This document shows, piece by piece, positions 24,898-33,973 of a stretch of DNA of 64,000 nt. Source of the DNA: Acetivibrio sp964564015. Its GTDB lineage: Bacteria; Bacillota; Clostridia; Acetivibrionales; Acetivibrionaceae. The position numbers and the translations under genes are program-made. The notes under the pieces were generated by a model that ran no database searches, was not told the DNA's origin, and saw only the letters and a program-made list of their open reading frames with translations. The stretch is from the NCBI GenBank assembly GCA_964564015.1, contig CAZLZR010000022.1:5991-69990 (forward strand), written 5' to 3'. How positions within the stretch are numbered: the first letter of the stretch is position 1; every line of letters begins with the position of its first letter.

Positions 24898-26313
24898 TTA
24901 TTGTTCAATCAATTTTCGCAACAAGACTTCAGCCTTGCGAATATCTGCCTTCCCGCCGGTTTTCTTCATAATATAGCCGAACATCATGTTGATGGCTTTG
25001 TCCTTACCGCTTCTGACATCGGCTACCGCCTTGGGATTGGCATCGATTGCTTCCTTGCATAAGCTTTCAAGCGCCTCATCGGAGATACCCACAAGATCCT
25101 CCGGCTTAATAAACTCCTCTACCGATTTGCCGCTTTCCAACATCTTTTGCAAGGTGCTCTGGGCAACTCCGGTGTTGATTTTTTTCTCATCGGCGAGCTT
25201 TACAAGGGCGGCAAACCGTGCAGCGGAAATCCCGATGGCGAATAATTCCTTTTCCTCCTCGGTGTTCATATTGGAAAAGATGGTACCGACAATCAGGTTA
25301 GCCGCATTTTTAACGCTCGCGCCCTCGGCCAGCGCGTCTTCGAAAAATTCAGCTACCTTTCTGTACCTGAAAATCTGTTTGGCTGTGGCTTCAGGAAGCT
25401 CCAGGACATTCATGTATCGCTTGAGCTTGTCAAAGGGAAGCTCAGGCAAGGATGCCCGAATTTCTTCTACCTTCTCATCGTCGACACTGAATCTCAGAAT
25501 ATCGGGATCAGGGAAATAGCGGTAATCATCGGAGTTTTCCTTATCACGCATAGGGGTGACGCTATTGGTTCCATCATCGTAACGCATGGTCTGCTGAACA
25601 ATGGTTCCTCCCGCATCCAGAATATCAGTCTGCCTTTCCTCCTCTGCCATGACGGCTTTTTGAATGAAACTTAAGGAGTTGATATTCTTGGTTTCGGTTC
25701 TCACACCGAAATGGGGATCACCGGGTTTTCGCAACGAAAGATTGACATCGCAGCGCATGGAGCCTTCCTGCATCTTGCAGTCCGATATGCCGATATAGCG
25801 CATGGTCAACTGCAGCTTTTCGGCATACTCTTTTGCCTCTTCGGCAGAAGAAATATCGGGTTCAGAAACGATCTCAATAAGCGGAACACCGCCACGGTTA
25901 TAGTCAATATAGGTATACCCGTTTTCATGGATGAGCTTTCCGGCATCCTCCTCGATATGAATGCGGGTAATGCCGATACGCTTGCCGCTGTCCAGCTCAA
26001 TATAGCCCTTTTCACAGAGGGGCTCATCATATTGCGAGATCTGGTAGGCTTTGGGCAAATCGGGATATACATAATTTTTTCGGTCCATATGGGATTTTGT
26101 ATTGATTTTGCAGTTCAGCGCCAGGCCAGCCTTGATGGCATACTCCACCACTTTTTGGTTCAGGATGGGCAGGGACCCCGGCTGACCGGTACAAACAGGA
26201 CAGCAATGGGTATTGGGCTCTCCCCCGAATTCCGTGGTACAGCCGCAAAAAATCTTGGTTTTGGTGGCCAGCTCAACATGCGTTTCTATGCCGCAGACGA
26301 TTTCATATTTCAT
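24898..26313 (-). CDS. gatB: Asp-tRNA(Asn)/Glu-tRNA(Gln) amidotransferase subunit B
   Basis: 471 residues, full length. GatB binds the misacylated tRNA and carries the kinase active site that activates Asp or Glu on the tRNA. Visible are the N-terminal VCGIETHVELATKTKIFCGC, a Cys cluster (CGC, HCCPVC), DYNRGGVPLIEIVSEPD, GSMRCDVNLSLR, and the helical YqeY-like tail ending AEVLLRKLIEQ. Its start overlaps the gatA stop by four bases. It is the last gene of the T-box-controlled aspS-gatCAB operon; no clear terminator was found after it. Confidence 0.97.
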   Translation of the reverse strand: MKYEIVCGIETHVELATKTKIFCGCTTEFGGEPNTHCCPVCTGQPGSLPILNQKVVEYAIKAGLALNCKINTKSHMDRKNYVYPDLPKAYQISQYDEPLCEKGYIELDSGKRIGITRIHIEEDAGKLIHENGYTYIDYNRGGVPLIEIVSEPDISSAEEAKEYAEKLQLTMRYIGISDCKMQEGSMRCDVNLSLRKPGDPHFGVRTETKNINSLSFIQKAVMAEEERQTDILDAGGTIVQQTMRYDDGTNSVTPMRDKENSDDYRYFPDPDILRFSVDDEKVEEIRASLPELPFDKLKRYMNVLELPEATAKQIFRYRKVAEFFEDALAEGASVKNAANLIVGTIFSNMNTEEEKELFAIGISAARFAALVKLADEKKINTGVAQSTLQKMLESGKSVEEFIKPEDLVGISDEALESLCKEAIDANPKAVADVRSGKDKAINMMFGYIMKKTGGKADIRKAEVLLRKLIEQ

Positions 26314-27767
26314 ACCCTGGCACCTCCTTCGTTAACGCCCGCTTTTCTTCCGGCGGTTTGTTCATAGAAATAGGCCATTTGAAGAACCTTCGCCTCATCA
26401 AACTTCTTGCCCATGATCTGCATACCGATGGGAAGGCCCTTGGCATCCTCGCCGCAGGGAACCGAGATGGCCGGAATGCCTGCGATATTGATGGATACAG
26501 TACAGATATCCGACAAATACATCTCCACGGGGCTGGCCCCTTTGTAATTCAAAGGAAACGCGGTATTGGGCGCCGTGGGGGCAATGAGCACATCACATTT
26601 ATCAAAAACGGTGTCAAATTCCTGATTAATTTCTTCACGAATCAGGCAGGCTTTCTTATAATAGGCATCGTAGTAGCCGCTGGACAACACATAGGTTCCC
26701 AGCATGATACGGCGTTTAACTTCGTCGCCGAAGCCCTCGCTTCTGTTTTTTACAATCATATCCTCGATGCTGGTATAGGATGATGCGCGATTACCGTAGC
26801 GGATGCCATCGTATCGTCCGAGGTTGGAGGAGGCTTCGGCACAGGCGATGATGTAATAGACGGGAAGTGAAAGCTTCAAGGCCGGCAGCCTGAAGCTTTC
26901 AATGATCGCACCGTTCTTTTCAAACAGAGTGATCGCTTCCTCAATCTTTGATTTGATCTCCGGATTGATACCGTCAAAGAACTCTTCGGCCACACCGATG
27001 CGTACACCCTTGACATCCCTGTCCAGAGCTTGGGTAAGAACGCCATAATCAAAATCCACACTGGTCTGATCGCGTTTGTCGCCGCCTTTGATAGCATCGA
27101 AAACGATGGCAGCGTCCTTCACGCTTGAAGTCAGTGGACCAATCTGGTCCAGAGAGCTGCCGTAAGCGATGAGCCCATAACGGGATACCGCACCATAGGT
27201 GGGTTTTAATCCGACAACACCGCAGAAGGAAGCTGGCAGACGAATGGAACCACCGGTATCCGAGCCCAGGCTGTACACCGCAAGATCGGCGCATACGACC
27301 GAAGCTGAGCCGCCCGAAGAACCGCCGGTGACATAGGCTGTGTTTATTGGATTCAATGGAGCACCATAGCAGCTAGTTTCCGAGGTGCTTCCCATGGCAA
27401 ACTCATCCATATTGGTCTTGCCCAGAAGCACTGCACCATGGGCTTTCAGCTTCTCCCAGACAATGGCATCATAATAAGGCCGGAAGCCGTCAAGGATTTT
27501 GGAACAACAGGTGGTGGGAAGCCCGTCAGTGCAAATATTGTCCTTCAGGGCCATGGGAATACCGCAGAGTACCGGGGCATCGCCTTCCTTGAGCATTCTG
27601 TCAGCCTGCTCAGCCGCCTGAAGGGCAGTGTCAAAGGTCAGGTGCACATAGGCATTGAGGGTCGGATTCTTTTCTTCTATGGCACCGATATATTCTTTTG
27701 TCAGCTCCACTGCGGAAATCTCGCGCTTGCGAAGCTTAGAGGCAAATTCAAATATTCCAGTTCTCAT
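26310..27767 (-). CDS. gatA: Asp-tRNA(Asn)/Glu-tRNA(Gln) amidotransferase subunit A
   Basis: 485 residues, full length. GatA is the amidase subunit that frees ammonia from glutamine or asparagine. The Ser-cis-Ser-Lys triad of the amidase signature family is visible: lysine in MALKDNICTDG, serines in VTGGSSGGSASVVCA and LGSDTGGSIRLPASFCG. Start and stop overlap gatC and gatB by four bases each, giving tight coupling for a 1:1:1 complex. Confidence 0.97.
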   Translation of the reverse strand: MRTGIFEFASKLRKREISAVELTKEYIGAIEEKNPTLNAYVHLTFDTALQAAEQADRMLKEGDAPVLCGIPMALKDNICTDGLPTTCCSKILDGFRPYYDAIVWEKLKAHGAVLLGKTNMDEFAMGSTSETSCYGAPLNPINTAYVTGGSSGGSASVVCADLAVYSLGSDTGGSIRLPASFCGVVGLKPTYGAVSRYGLIAYGSSLDQIGPLTSSVKDAAIVFDAIKGGDKRDQTSVDFDYGVLTQALDRDVKGVRIGVAEEFFDGINPEIKSKIEEAITLFEKNGAIIESFRLPALKLSLPVYYIIACAEASSNLGRYDGIRYGNRASSYTSIEDMIVKNRSEGFGDEVKRRIMLGTYVLSSGYYDAYYKKACLIREEINQEFDTVFDKCDVLIAPTAPNTAFPLNYKGASPVEMYLSDICTVSINIAGIPAISVPCGEDAKGLPIGMQIMGKKFDEAKVLQMAYFYEQTAGRKAGVNEGGARV

Positions 27768-28057
27768 TTTTTGCTCCTTTCCACGCTAAAAAATCCGTTA
27801 TACCCTTCGACATTGGAAAGGATTTTATCGTTGGGCAGGGACTGCGCCACCTCGTCGGGGCGCAGCGCTTCAAATGAGACCATCCTGGCACCGATGCTCC
27901 TGATCTGTTCGGTTCCGCCCTCGATGGATTGGTTGATGGTATCGGCAAATGCAATAATTGCATCGAATTCAGCCGTAAATCTTTCGTTCTCTTCATCGGA
28001 AAAGCTCAGCTTTGCGAGTCTGGCGAGCTTTTCAATCTCAGTTTTTGTTACTGCCAT
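27764..28057 (-). CDS. gatC: Asp-tRNA(Asn)/Glu-tRNA(Gln) amidotransferase subunit C
   Basis: 97 residues from ATG 28057 (MAVTKTEIEKLARLAKLSFS), six bases after GGAGTG; the in-frame extension to 28147 lacks an RBS. Family features are the N-terminal helix with LARLAKLSFSDEE and the C-terminal ALRPDEVAQSLPND. GatC clasps GatA and GatB. It starts about 60 bp after aspS. Confidence 0.95.
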   Translation of the reverse strand: MAVTKTEIEKLARLAKLSFSDEENERFTAEFDAIIAFADTINQSIEGGTEQIRSIGARMVSFEALRPDEVAQSLPNDKILSNVEGYNGFFSVERSKK

Positions 28058-28118
28058 AATCATCACTCCATTCTGACGGCATCCGGTTGTCACATTCACC
28101 CGGATGCGCCAAATATAA

Positions 28119-29864
28119 TCAATACCTGATTTTAATATGCACCTCACGCAACTGCTGTTCGGTCACTTCGCTGGGAGAGCCGCACATCAGATCCTGTGCG
28201 TTACTGCACATGGGGAAGGCAACAACTTCTCGAATGTTTTCTTCATTTCTGAGGAGCATGATCATCCGGTCAACCCCCGGGGCCATGCCGGCGTGGGGCG
28301 GTGCTCCGTACTGGAAGGCATTATAGAGTGCGCCGAACTTCTTTTTCAAAGCCTCCTCATCATAGCCCGCAATCTCGAAGGCCTTGACCATGATATCCAT
28401 GTCGTGGTTCCGGACTGCTCCCGAGGAAAGCTCAACGCCGTTACAGACGATATCATACTGGTAAGCCAGAAGGTCCAGAGGATCCTTGGTGTTAAGCGCC
28501 TCCAGCCCACCCTGCGGCATGGAGAAGGGGTTATGGGTAAATTGAATTTTTCCGGTCTCTTCATCGATTTCATACATTGGAAAATCGTTGACATAGCAGA
28601 AACGGTAGGCACTTTTCTCACAGATGTCGAGACGCTTGCCCAGCTCGTTCCGAATAAGTCCTGCGTATTTGCAGGCCAAATTCTCCTTATCGGCAATGAA
28701 GAAGATCACATCGCCGGGAATGAGTCCTGCAATTTGAGCCAGTTCCTTTTTAAGTTCCTCGGGTATGAATTTATCGATGGGACCTTTATAGCTCATATCC
28801 TCTTGAATTTCAAGATAGCCGAGACCACCCATGCCAATGGACATCGCATATTCCAGTAGCTTTTCATGGAAACCCTTGGACAATTCGGCATGAACCTTGA
28901 TGGCTCTGACCGTCTTGTTGTGGAAGGGTTTGAAGGAGCACCTCTGGAAGAAATCGGTCACATCGATAATGCGCAAGGGGTTGCGCAGATCCGGCTTGTC
29001 GGTGCCGAACTCCAGCATGGCCTGCTTATAGCTGTAGACAGGGAACGGCGCTTCGGTGATTTCATACCCTTCGGGTGCGAACTTTTCAAAGGTTGTGGTC
29101 AGAACCTCCTCGCCTACGCGGAAAACGTCTTCCTGGGTTGCAAAGCTCATTTCAAAGTCGAGCTGATAGAATTCACCCGGAGAACGATCCGCGCGCGCAT
29201 CTTCGTCGCGGAAGCAGGGAGCGATCTGGAAATACCTATCAAAGCCTGAAACCATCAATAGCTGTTTATAGATCTGGGGTGCCTGGGGTAGTGCATAGAA
29301 TTTTCCTTTATACTTTCTGGACGGAACGATATAATCCCTTGCTCCTTCGGGAGAGGATACCGACAGAATCGGCGTTTGGATTTCGACAAATCCCATCTCG
29401 CTCATTTTCTGTCTTAAAAAGCTGATCACCTGGGACCTGAAAAGGATGTTCTCCTTCACCTTCCGGTTTCTCAAATCAAGATAACGATACTTCAGGCGCA
29501 CTTCCTCACGAATTTCCTTGGAAGTGGCGATTTCAAACGGCAGATCCGTATAGACCCGGCCTAAAACTGTGACCTTTTGTGCTGCAAGCTCAATAGTACC
29601 TGTGGGAATCTTCGGGTTGTAGGTTTCCTCATCGCGGCTTTCCACCGGTCCTTCAATGGACAGGCATTCTTCTTTTCTGATGCCCTTTAAAAGCTCGGCG
29701 TTTCTGAACACGACCTGCATGACGCCGTACATGTCCCTAAGATCTATGAAAGACACACCACCATGATCCCGGATGTTTTCCACCCAACCGGCAATTCTTA
29801 TGACGGAACCAATATCCTTTTCGAAGATTTGATCCATTGTTTTACTGCGATAAATCTCAGACAT
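28119..29864 (-). CDS. aspS: Aspartyl-tRNA synthetase, bacterial type (probably non-discriminating)
   Basis: 581 residues, the bacterial length with an OB-fold anticodon domain (about 15-105), catalytic core and GAD insert. Class II motifs: FRDEDARADRSPGEFYQLD (motif 2) and GMAPGVDRMIML (motif 3). RDHGGVSF in the anticodon domain keeps the His associated with non-discriminating enzymes. Being first in an operon with gatCAB, it likely charges both tRNA-Asp and tRNA-Asn with Asp, the latter then being amidated to Asn-tRNA. Expression is set by the T-box upstream. Confidence 0.95.
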   Translation of the reverse strand: MSEIYRSKTMDQIFEKDIGSVIRIAGWVENIRDHGGVSFIDLRDMYGVMQVVFRNAELLKGIRKEECLSIEGPVESRDEETYNPKIPTGTIELAAQKVTVLGRVYTDLPFEIATSKEIREEVRLKYRYLDLRNRKVKENILFRSQVISFLRQKMSEMGFVEIQTPILSVSSPEGARDYIVPSRKYKGKFYALPQAPQIYKQLLMVSGFDRYFQIAPCFRDEDARADRSPGEFYQLDFEMSFATQEDVFRVGEEVLTTTFEKFAPEGYEITEAPFPVYSYKQAMLEFGTDKPDLRNPLRIIDVTDFFQRCSFKPFHNKTVRAIKVHAELSKGFHEKLLEYAMSIGMGGLGYLEIQEDMSYKGPIDKFIPEELKKELAQIAGLIPGDVIFFIADKENLACKYAGLIRNELGKRLDICEKSAYRFCYVNDFPMYEIDEETGKIQFTHNPFSMPQGGLEALNTKDPLDLLAYQYDIVCNGVELSSGAVRNHDMDIMVKAFEIAGYDEEALKKKFGALYNAFQYGAPPHAGMAPGVDRMIMLLRNEENIREVVAFPMCSNAQDLMCGSPSEVTEQQLREVHIKIRY

Positions 29865-29923
29865 AAAATCTCTCCATCCCTTCTTTTCTCATTCACTGTT
29901 GTCGGGAGAGCATCTATAAATAC

Positions 29924-30160
29924 AAAAAGCTGCTCGCCCGAAATATAAAAATTTCAGGGCGAACAGCGCTATCATCGTCCGCGGTACCACCTGAATTACT
30001 GCACTTCCCCGTGCAGTCACTCCTTAGTGTCTGCCATTGTAACGTTCGGCTTACGTCGCACCTACTTGCCATAAGACTTTCAGATTGAAGCTGGTGAAGT
30101 GTTATTCGCATGAATTCACTTTACAGGGTTCTCACCATTCCCCGCTCACTGTGAACGATA
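29924..30160 (-). promoter_or_regulatory. T-box riboswitch upstream of aspS-gatCAB
   Basis: The minus strand carries the T-box sequence GGTGGTACCGCGG (29991-29979) ahead of a terminator (GCTGTTCGCCCTGAAA ... TTTCGGGCGAGCAGC, TTTTT; 29968-29924). The stem I region begins near 30156. Its specifier region reads GCGAATAACAC, containing AAC (Asn; plus strand 30101-30103) followed by the expected purine, and GAA (Glu; 30105-30107). Uncharged tRNA-Asn would be the main signal. A two-codon Asn/Glu T-box has been described for a related C. acetobutylicum transamidation operon, so dual reading is plausible. Confidence 0.93.
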
Positions 30161-30196
30161 ATTCATGTTACTTATCTTCGTCATCGCTTTTCGTAT

Positions 30197-30226
30197 ATTT
30201 TAATATAAGTCGGCTTGACCTGTCAA
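30197..30226 (-). promoter_or_regulatory. Promoter for the T-box operon
   Basis: Minus strand TTGACA (30226-30221), 18-bp spacer, TAAAAT (30202-30197), about 35 bp before the start of the T-box stem I. Confidence 0.65.
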
Positions 30227-30326
30227 TGGAAATTTTCTCCTTGAAATATATGTCCAAATTGGTTGTGATTTTGACTATTCCTATAGACTCAGCTGCTGCT
30301 TCACCTAATTCCAATGTATATATTTT

Positions 30327-30704
30327 CTACCTGTTTCCTTGTCCCTGTTCTATTATGCCTTTCACTTCGAATTTCCCAAAAACTAATGTAAAATTTGAAC
30401 CTGATTTTATTTTATTATCAATATTTCGGAATAGTAATATCCCTGTATGTTGGAACTTATTGTGTTTTGTCTGTATTGGTCCATACCTGGGAAGTCTCAT
30501 TAGATAAAATTTCTTTCCACTTTCTTCGTCAATTAAATAAATATGATCCTTACTTTTAAGTAGATCAGGTCTGGTTAGACTATACCTAATATCGATAAAA
30601 CTTCCATTTCCACTTAACTGGGCCTTTATAATATATAACTTTTCTCTTTTTAATCTATATGTTATTAAATACCATACATTTATTAACCATTTTATTAACT
30701 TCAT
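30327..30704 (-). CDS. Hypothetical protein
   Basis: 125 residues. GGAAG precedes the ATG by nine bases. An N-terminal hydrophobic/basic stretch (MKLIKWLINVWYLITYRLKR) is followed by a beta-rich domain (DIRYSLTRPDLLKSKDHIYL, GKKFYLMRLPRYGPIQTKHN, SGSNFTLVFGKFEVKGI). I do not recognise the family. It lies between the T-box promoter and the multicopper oxidase on the same strand, separated from the latter by a terminator. Confidence 0.6.
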   Translation of the reverse strand: MKLIKWLINVWYLITYRLKREKLYIIKAQLSGNGSFIDIRYSLTRPDLLKSKDHIYLIDEESGKKFYLMRLPRYGPIQTKHNKFQHTGILLFRNIDNKIKSGSNFTLVFGKFEVKGIIEQGQGNR

Positions 30705-30723
30705 TATAACTACCTTCCTAATG

Positions 30724-30750
30724 AAGGGTACCTGTTAAAAAGGTACCCTT
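30724..30750 (-). terminator. Terminator after the multicopper oxidase
   Basis: AAGGGTACC (30724-30732) and GGTACCCTT (30742-30750), a perfect 9-bp stem. The loop on the minus strand begins TTTTT, so T-tract support is weak. Position fits the 3' end of the oxidase gene. Confidence 0.55.
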
Positions 30751-30796
30751 TACTTATCTTATAATATTGATGTTTACTCTTGCTTAAATGTTTATT

Positions 30797-32263
30797 TTAA
30801 CATTTCTTATCACAATTTTTTGGTGCATCAGTTTGAATGTAAATCAGCTGGCCACCTGGATATACTCCATTATTTGTAACTTTGTAGTCATCATGATTGT
30901 GGGCTGGATAAAATTGTGGAAAGAACCTATCAACACCTTTTATATCTTGACATATCTCAACATAATTTACTGTACTAGGGTTTGAGCAATTAACTGGCTC
31001 AGTAGGAATATCAGCAATTGCAGCAGGATCCAGCTTAGCTAATTGTGAGCAAAATGATGGAAATCCATCTTGACCATTAACAATATAATTTCTATATAGA
31101 GGTCTCTTATCATCAGCTGTAATCAGTAAGTCATAAGTCTCTCCTGATCCGATTGTTACTGTAAACCCCATATTCTGTGTTTCATGGTCTATATGCCCCT
31201 TATAGCATTTATCTTCTTTATTTAACTTAGTAGCAATCCTTAAGAATGGACTTATGTGAGCATCTTTACCGACAACTGTAAAATGCCATCCATGAATATG
31301 CCATGGTACAACCTGATAGCCTATGTTGATCATTCTTAGTAAGAATTTTTCATCTGTCGCTACATGAACATATGATTCATAATTTATTTGTGTCAAATTA
31401 GGATTACTTCCTTGAGGTGGAGTTTGAGGATGCGGAAGTAATGTATCAGGGAATGCGCGACCATTAACAAGCCAATAATCAGGTTTATAATTAACTGCGT
31501 TAAAATTTGGATTTTCTTCTGGTTTTAATACTGCGTTATGCCAAGTTGAATCAACGTCAGAAAGTAGCATTACATATTCTTTGTCAAAATAGGTGTTTAT
31601 ATCGTTATAAGCAAAACTTCTATTAGTTGCAGTCTTTGGAATATGTCGTTGGCGTTTACCATCTAAAAACCATCTTCCCTTTTTATCTTGGATAATACCC
31701 GCACCTGCCAAGCTCTCCTTAGAAGGATAGATAATTAATCCTCCATACATCCCCATCTGAACATGTTCAGATGCCTCTACATGGCAGTGATACATATAGG
31801 TTCCAGGATTTTCAGGCTGGAAGAAATAGGTCGCATTAGGCGGTTCCATTGTCGAATCCATCCACATTGGTACTCCGAATGATGTCTCTGGGAAACCATC
31901 CAGTTGTGTTGCTACATGAGCCCCATGAAGATGCACAGTATGTGGATCCATGAGGTCTGGTCTTTCCTTCATACCTAAGTTAATTAGTGTAACATATATT
32001 TGATCTCCTACCTCTCCCCAAATAATAGGGGAAGGAACTGTTCCTTGACCTCTTAAAGCAAACAAATTGCTCCAGTTGTTCTGATTCTCCCAGTTAAGGT
32101 CAGGATTTTCGTAACTTACTGTACCTCCATCGATGACCTTATAAAGACCACCGATAAAACTAAAAACATAAATAGATTCTCTATCTGTTGTGCATAAATC
32201 AGGTGAATTTGGTAAATCAATAAAACCATCAGTTGCTAGCAATACATAGTGCCTTATTGCCAT
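30797..32263 (-). CDS. Multicopper oxidase
   Basis: 488 residues, no signal peptide. Cupredoxin domains with copper ligands HTVHLHG (108-114), HCHVEASEHVQMGM (159-172) and PWHIHGWH (320-327). The Cys-containing HCH...H...M motif, which carries the type 1 ligands, lies in the N-terminal half rather than at the C terminus as in CotA or laccases. That is the arrangement of two-domain or nitrite-reductase-like enzymes. The C-terminal part ends AHNHDDYKVTNNGVYPGG and a Cys-rich tail (NCDKKC). Substrate not predictable. Divergent from the gene at 32554. Confidence 0.88.
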   Translation of the reverse strand: MAIRHYVLLATDGFIDLPNSPDLCTTDRESIYVFSFIGGLYKVIDGGTVSYENPDLNWENQNNWSNLFALRGQGTVPSPIIWGEVGDQIYVTLINLGMKERPDLMDPHTVHLHGAHVATQLDGFPETSFGVPMWMDSTMEPPNATYFFQPENPGTYMYHCHVEASEHVQMGMYGGLIIYPSKESLAGAGIIQDKKGRWFLDGKRQRHIPKTATNRSFAYNDINTYFDKEYVMLLSDVDSTWHNAVLKPEENPNFNAVNYKPDYWLVNGRAFPDTLLPHPQTPPQGSNPNLTQINYESYVHVATDEKFLLRMINIGYQVVPWHIHGWHFTVVGKDAHISPFLRIATKLNKEDKCYKGHIDHETQNMGFTVTIGSGETYDLLITADDKRPLYRNYIVNGQDGFPSFCSQLAKLDPAAIADIPTEPVNCSNPSTVNYVEICQDIKGVDRFFPQFYPAHNHDDYKVTNNGVYPGGQLIYIQTDAPKNCDKKC

Positions 32264-32553
32264 TTATCATCATCTCCCAAATGTTTTAACTTTACATATT
32301 AACATAATATGATTATTTTGCAACTTATGTTACATGTTACATAAGATGTACTTGCATTAGGTGATGTATGCTTGTAGACATGTGGACGGTTCTTCTATCA
32401 AACTCCTCAGAATTTTATTTGCTTTATCCTTGTTCAAACCGGTAATAGCAGCAATCCTCCTGCACTGTATGCGGGAACATGTAATTAGCATAAATTCAAT
32501 AGTGTGAATATACTATATTACAATAAACTTCAAGTTGAAATGGAGGAATAAAT

Positions 32554-33051
32554 ATGACAACTTTTGGTTCTTTCTACGGTATTCTTACGATGATTAATGA
32601 TTTTACGACACAAACTGGCGAATCAATAGGATGCTATAAGCTAATGACAGTTCAAAACAGAGAAGGAAGTATTGTGAACTTTGTAGTATCGCCGAATACG
32701 TACATTGTAGATCATACAATGATGGCAGCAGGATACACTGTAATAGGATTTTATGATGCAAATGCTCCCGCTCCTTTAATATATCCGCCACAATATCAGG
32801 CGATTGTTATGTCAAAACTTGCACCAGGTCAGAATGTGAAAGTAGACTATTTTAATGAACAGTTGTTAAGCAGTGATGGTACTTTGAAATTAAATATCGG
32901 TCCATTTACTCAGATAATGCTGGAAAATGGGCAAGCCTTTACTCAAAACCCTGCAAACCATAATCTAATCGTTATATATGGTCCTACTACAATGAGCATT
33001 CCAGCCCAAACTACACCGTATAGAATTATTGTTATGTGTCCTAAAGAATAA
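32554..33051 (+). CDS. Conserved hypothetical protein divergent from the oxidase
   Basis: 165 residues. ATGGAGGAATAAAT precedes the ATG. A beta-rich small protein of a type I recall from clostridia (FGSFYGILTMINDF, VNFVVSPNTYIVDHTMM, GFYDANAPAPLIYPPQYQAI). No signal peptide or catalytic motif is visible. Function unknown; divergence from the oxidase gene across about 290 bp suggests shared control. That spacer holds no other gene. Confidence 0.75.
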   Translation: MTTFGSFYGILTMINDFTTQTGESIGCYKLMTVQNREGSIVNFVVSPNTYIVDHTMMAAGYTVIGFYDANAPAPLIYPPQYQAIVMSKLAPGQNVKVDYFNEQLLSSDGTLKLNIGPFTQIMLENGQAFTQNPANHNLIVIYGPTTMSIPAQTTPYRIIVMCPKE

Positions 33052-33272
33052 AGGGTGTAAATATTTCTTATCTGTATCATGATTTTGCACACTCCCTGGT
33101 GAATATGCAAACCCCCACTTTTGAATGTGAAGGCACAAATGCCTAAGCTGTTTGCAGATAAGTTTAGTACATTGTAAAACTTGTATTGTGTTTTTTGTTG
33201 ATTATTCTTAAAAATTACCGATAGTAATATAAGAGTTTATAATTTACAAGTAATAAAAGGAGAATGCTGAAA

Positions 33273-33596
33273 ATGATTGCATTTATGATATTTCTTGTAA
33301 TAGTTATAATAATTGAAATTATCCGCCATTTGTACTTGGAAAAAATAAAATTTATTTGCTCGAATCCAAATTGTGGTTTTACTGGTTATGCAATAAGTAA
33401 AGAAAAAGGGAGCTTATTTATGTTTTTGTTGCTCATATTTCTGGGGGCAATTCCTTATGTTTATGCAATAAGAGAAGGAAAAGAGAGTGTATTATTACTG
33501 GTAATAGGTGTTATTCCCGTATCAATATATTATATATTTAAAGGTGGGAATTACCACATATGCCCGAAATGCGGAATAAAAGTATGCGAAGATTAA
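33273..33596 (+). CDS. Membrane protein with split zinc-ribbon motif
   Basis: 107 residues from ATG 33273, placed nine or ten bases after AAAGGAG; ATG 33264 is too close to it. Three hydrophobic helices (IAFMIFLVIVIIIEIIRHLY, FLLLIFLGAIPYVYAI, LLLVIGVIPVSIYYIF) are framed by two CxxC-type pairs, CSNPNCGFTG near the N terminus and CPKCGIKVC at the C terminus. These could form one zinc ribbon on the cytoplasmic side. Function unknown. Confidence 0.7.
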   Translation: MIAFMIFLVIVIIIEIIRHLYLEKIKFICSNPNCGFTGYAISKEKGSLFMFLLLIFLGAIPYVYAIREGKESVLLLVIGVIPVSIYYIFKGGNYHICPKCGIKVCED

Positions 33597-33664
33597 GAAT
33601 AAGCTCCGGCTATAAACTCTTTTCAATGTGTGGGGCTGGGCTGGCAAAAGAACCGGTAGCAGGG

Positions 33665-33718
33665 AAAATACCTGTGACACTATAATTCAAAAGAATTATG
33701 TTGCCACAGGTATTTTTT
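33665..33718. terminator. Terminator with nested hairpin
   Basis: AAAATACCTGTG (33665-33676) pairs with CACAGGTATTTT (33705-33716), then TT. Inside is a second stem ATAATTC/GAATTAT. It is a strong intrinsic terminator for the gene ending at 33596. Confidence 0.85.
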
Positions 33719-33729
33719 CGCCATTACCC

Positions 33730-33912
33730 ATGACAACAGATGTTTTAGAAAAAGTAAATCAAGTGCTGTGGGTTATTCTTTTTGCAAATTTTGTTGTCAG
33801 AATGCTTTTCTTTGTCGGTGGTAAAATAATATTGGATGTAATAAACAGATTTATGAATCCCGTAATAACTAATATTAAGTTGGAAAGCTTAATTGTGCCT
33901 ATCTTTATATGA
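33730..33912 (+). pseudogene. Membrane-protein fragment
   Basis: A 60-codon frame (MTTDVLEKVNQVLWVILFAN, FVVRMLFFVGGKIILDVINR, then FMNPVITNIKLES) with two hydrophobic stretches. It starts just after a terminator and has no RBS. Probably the remnant of a larger membrane-protein gene. Not recognised. Confidence 0.3.
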
Positions 33913-33973
33913 ATTTATTGACAAATAGAATAATTGTGATAATATGGTTTAAAATTCAGAAAGGAAATTTAGT

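Noticed and set aside
33628..33912. 94-codon ORF starting MWGWAGKRTG
   Set aside because: Its first third runs through a strong terminator hairpin (33665-33718). Only the part after 33730 looks like coding remnant.
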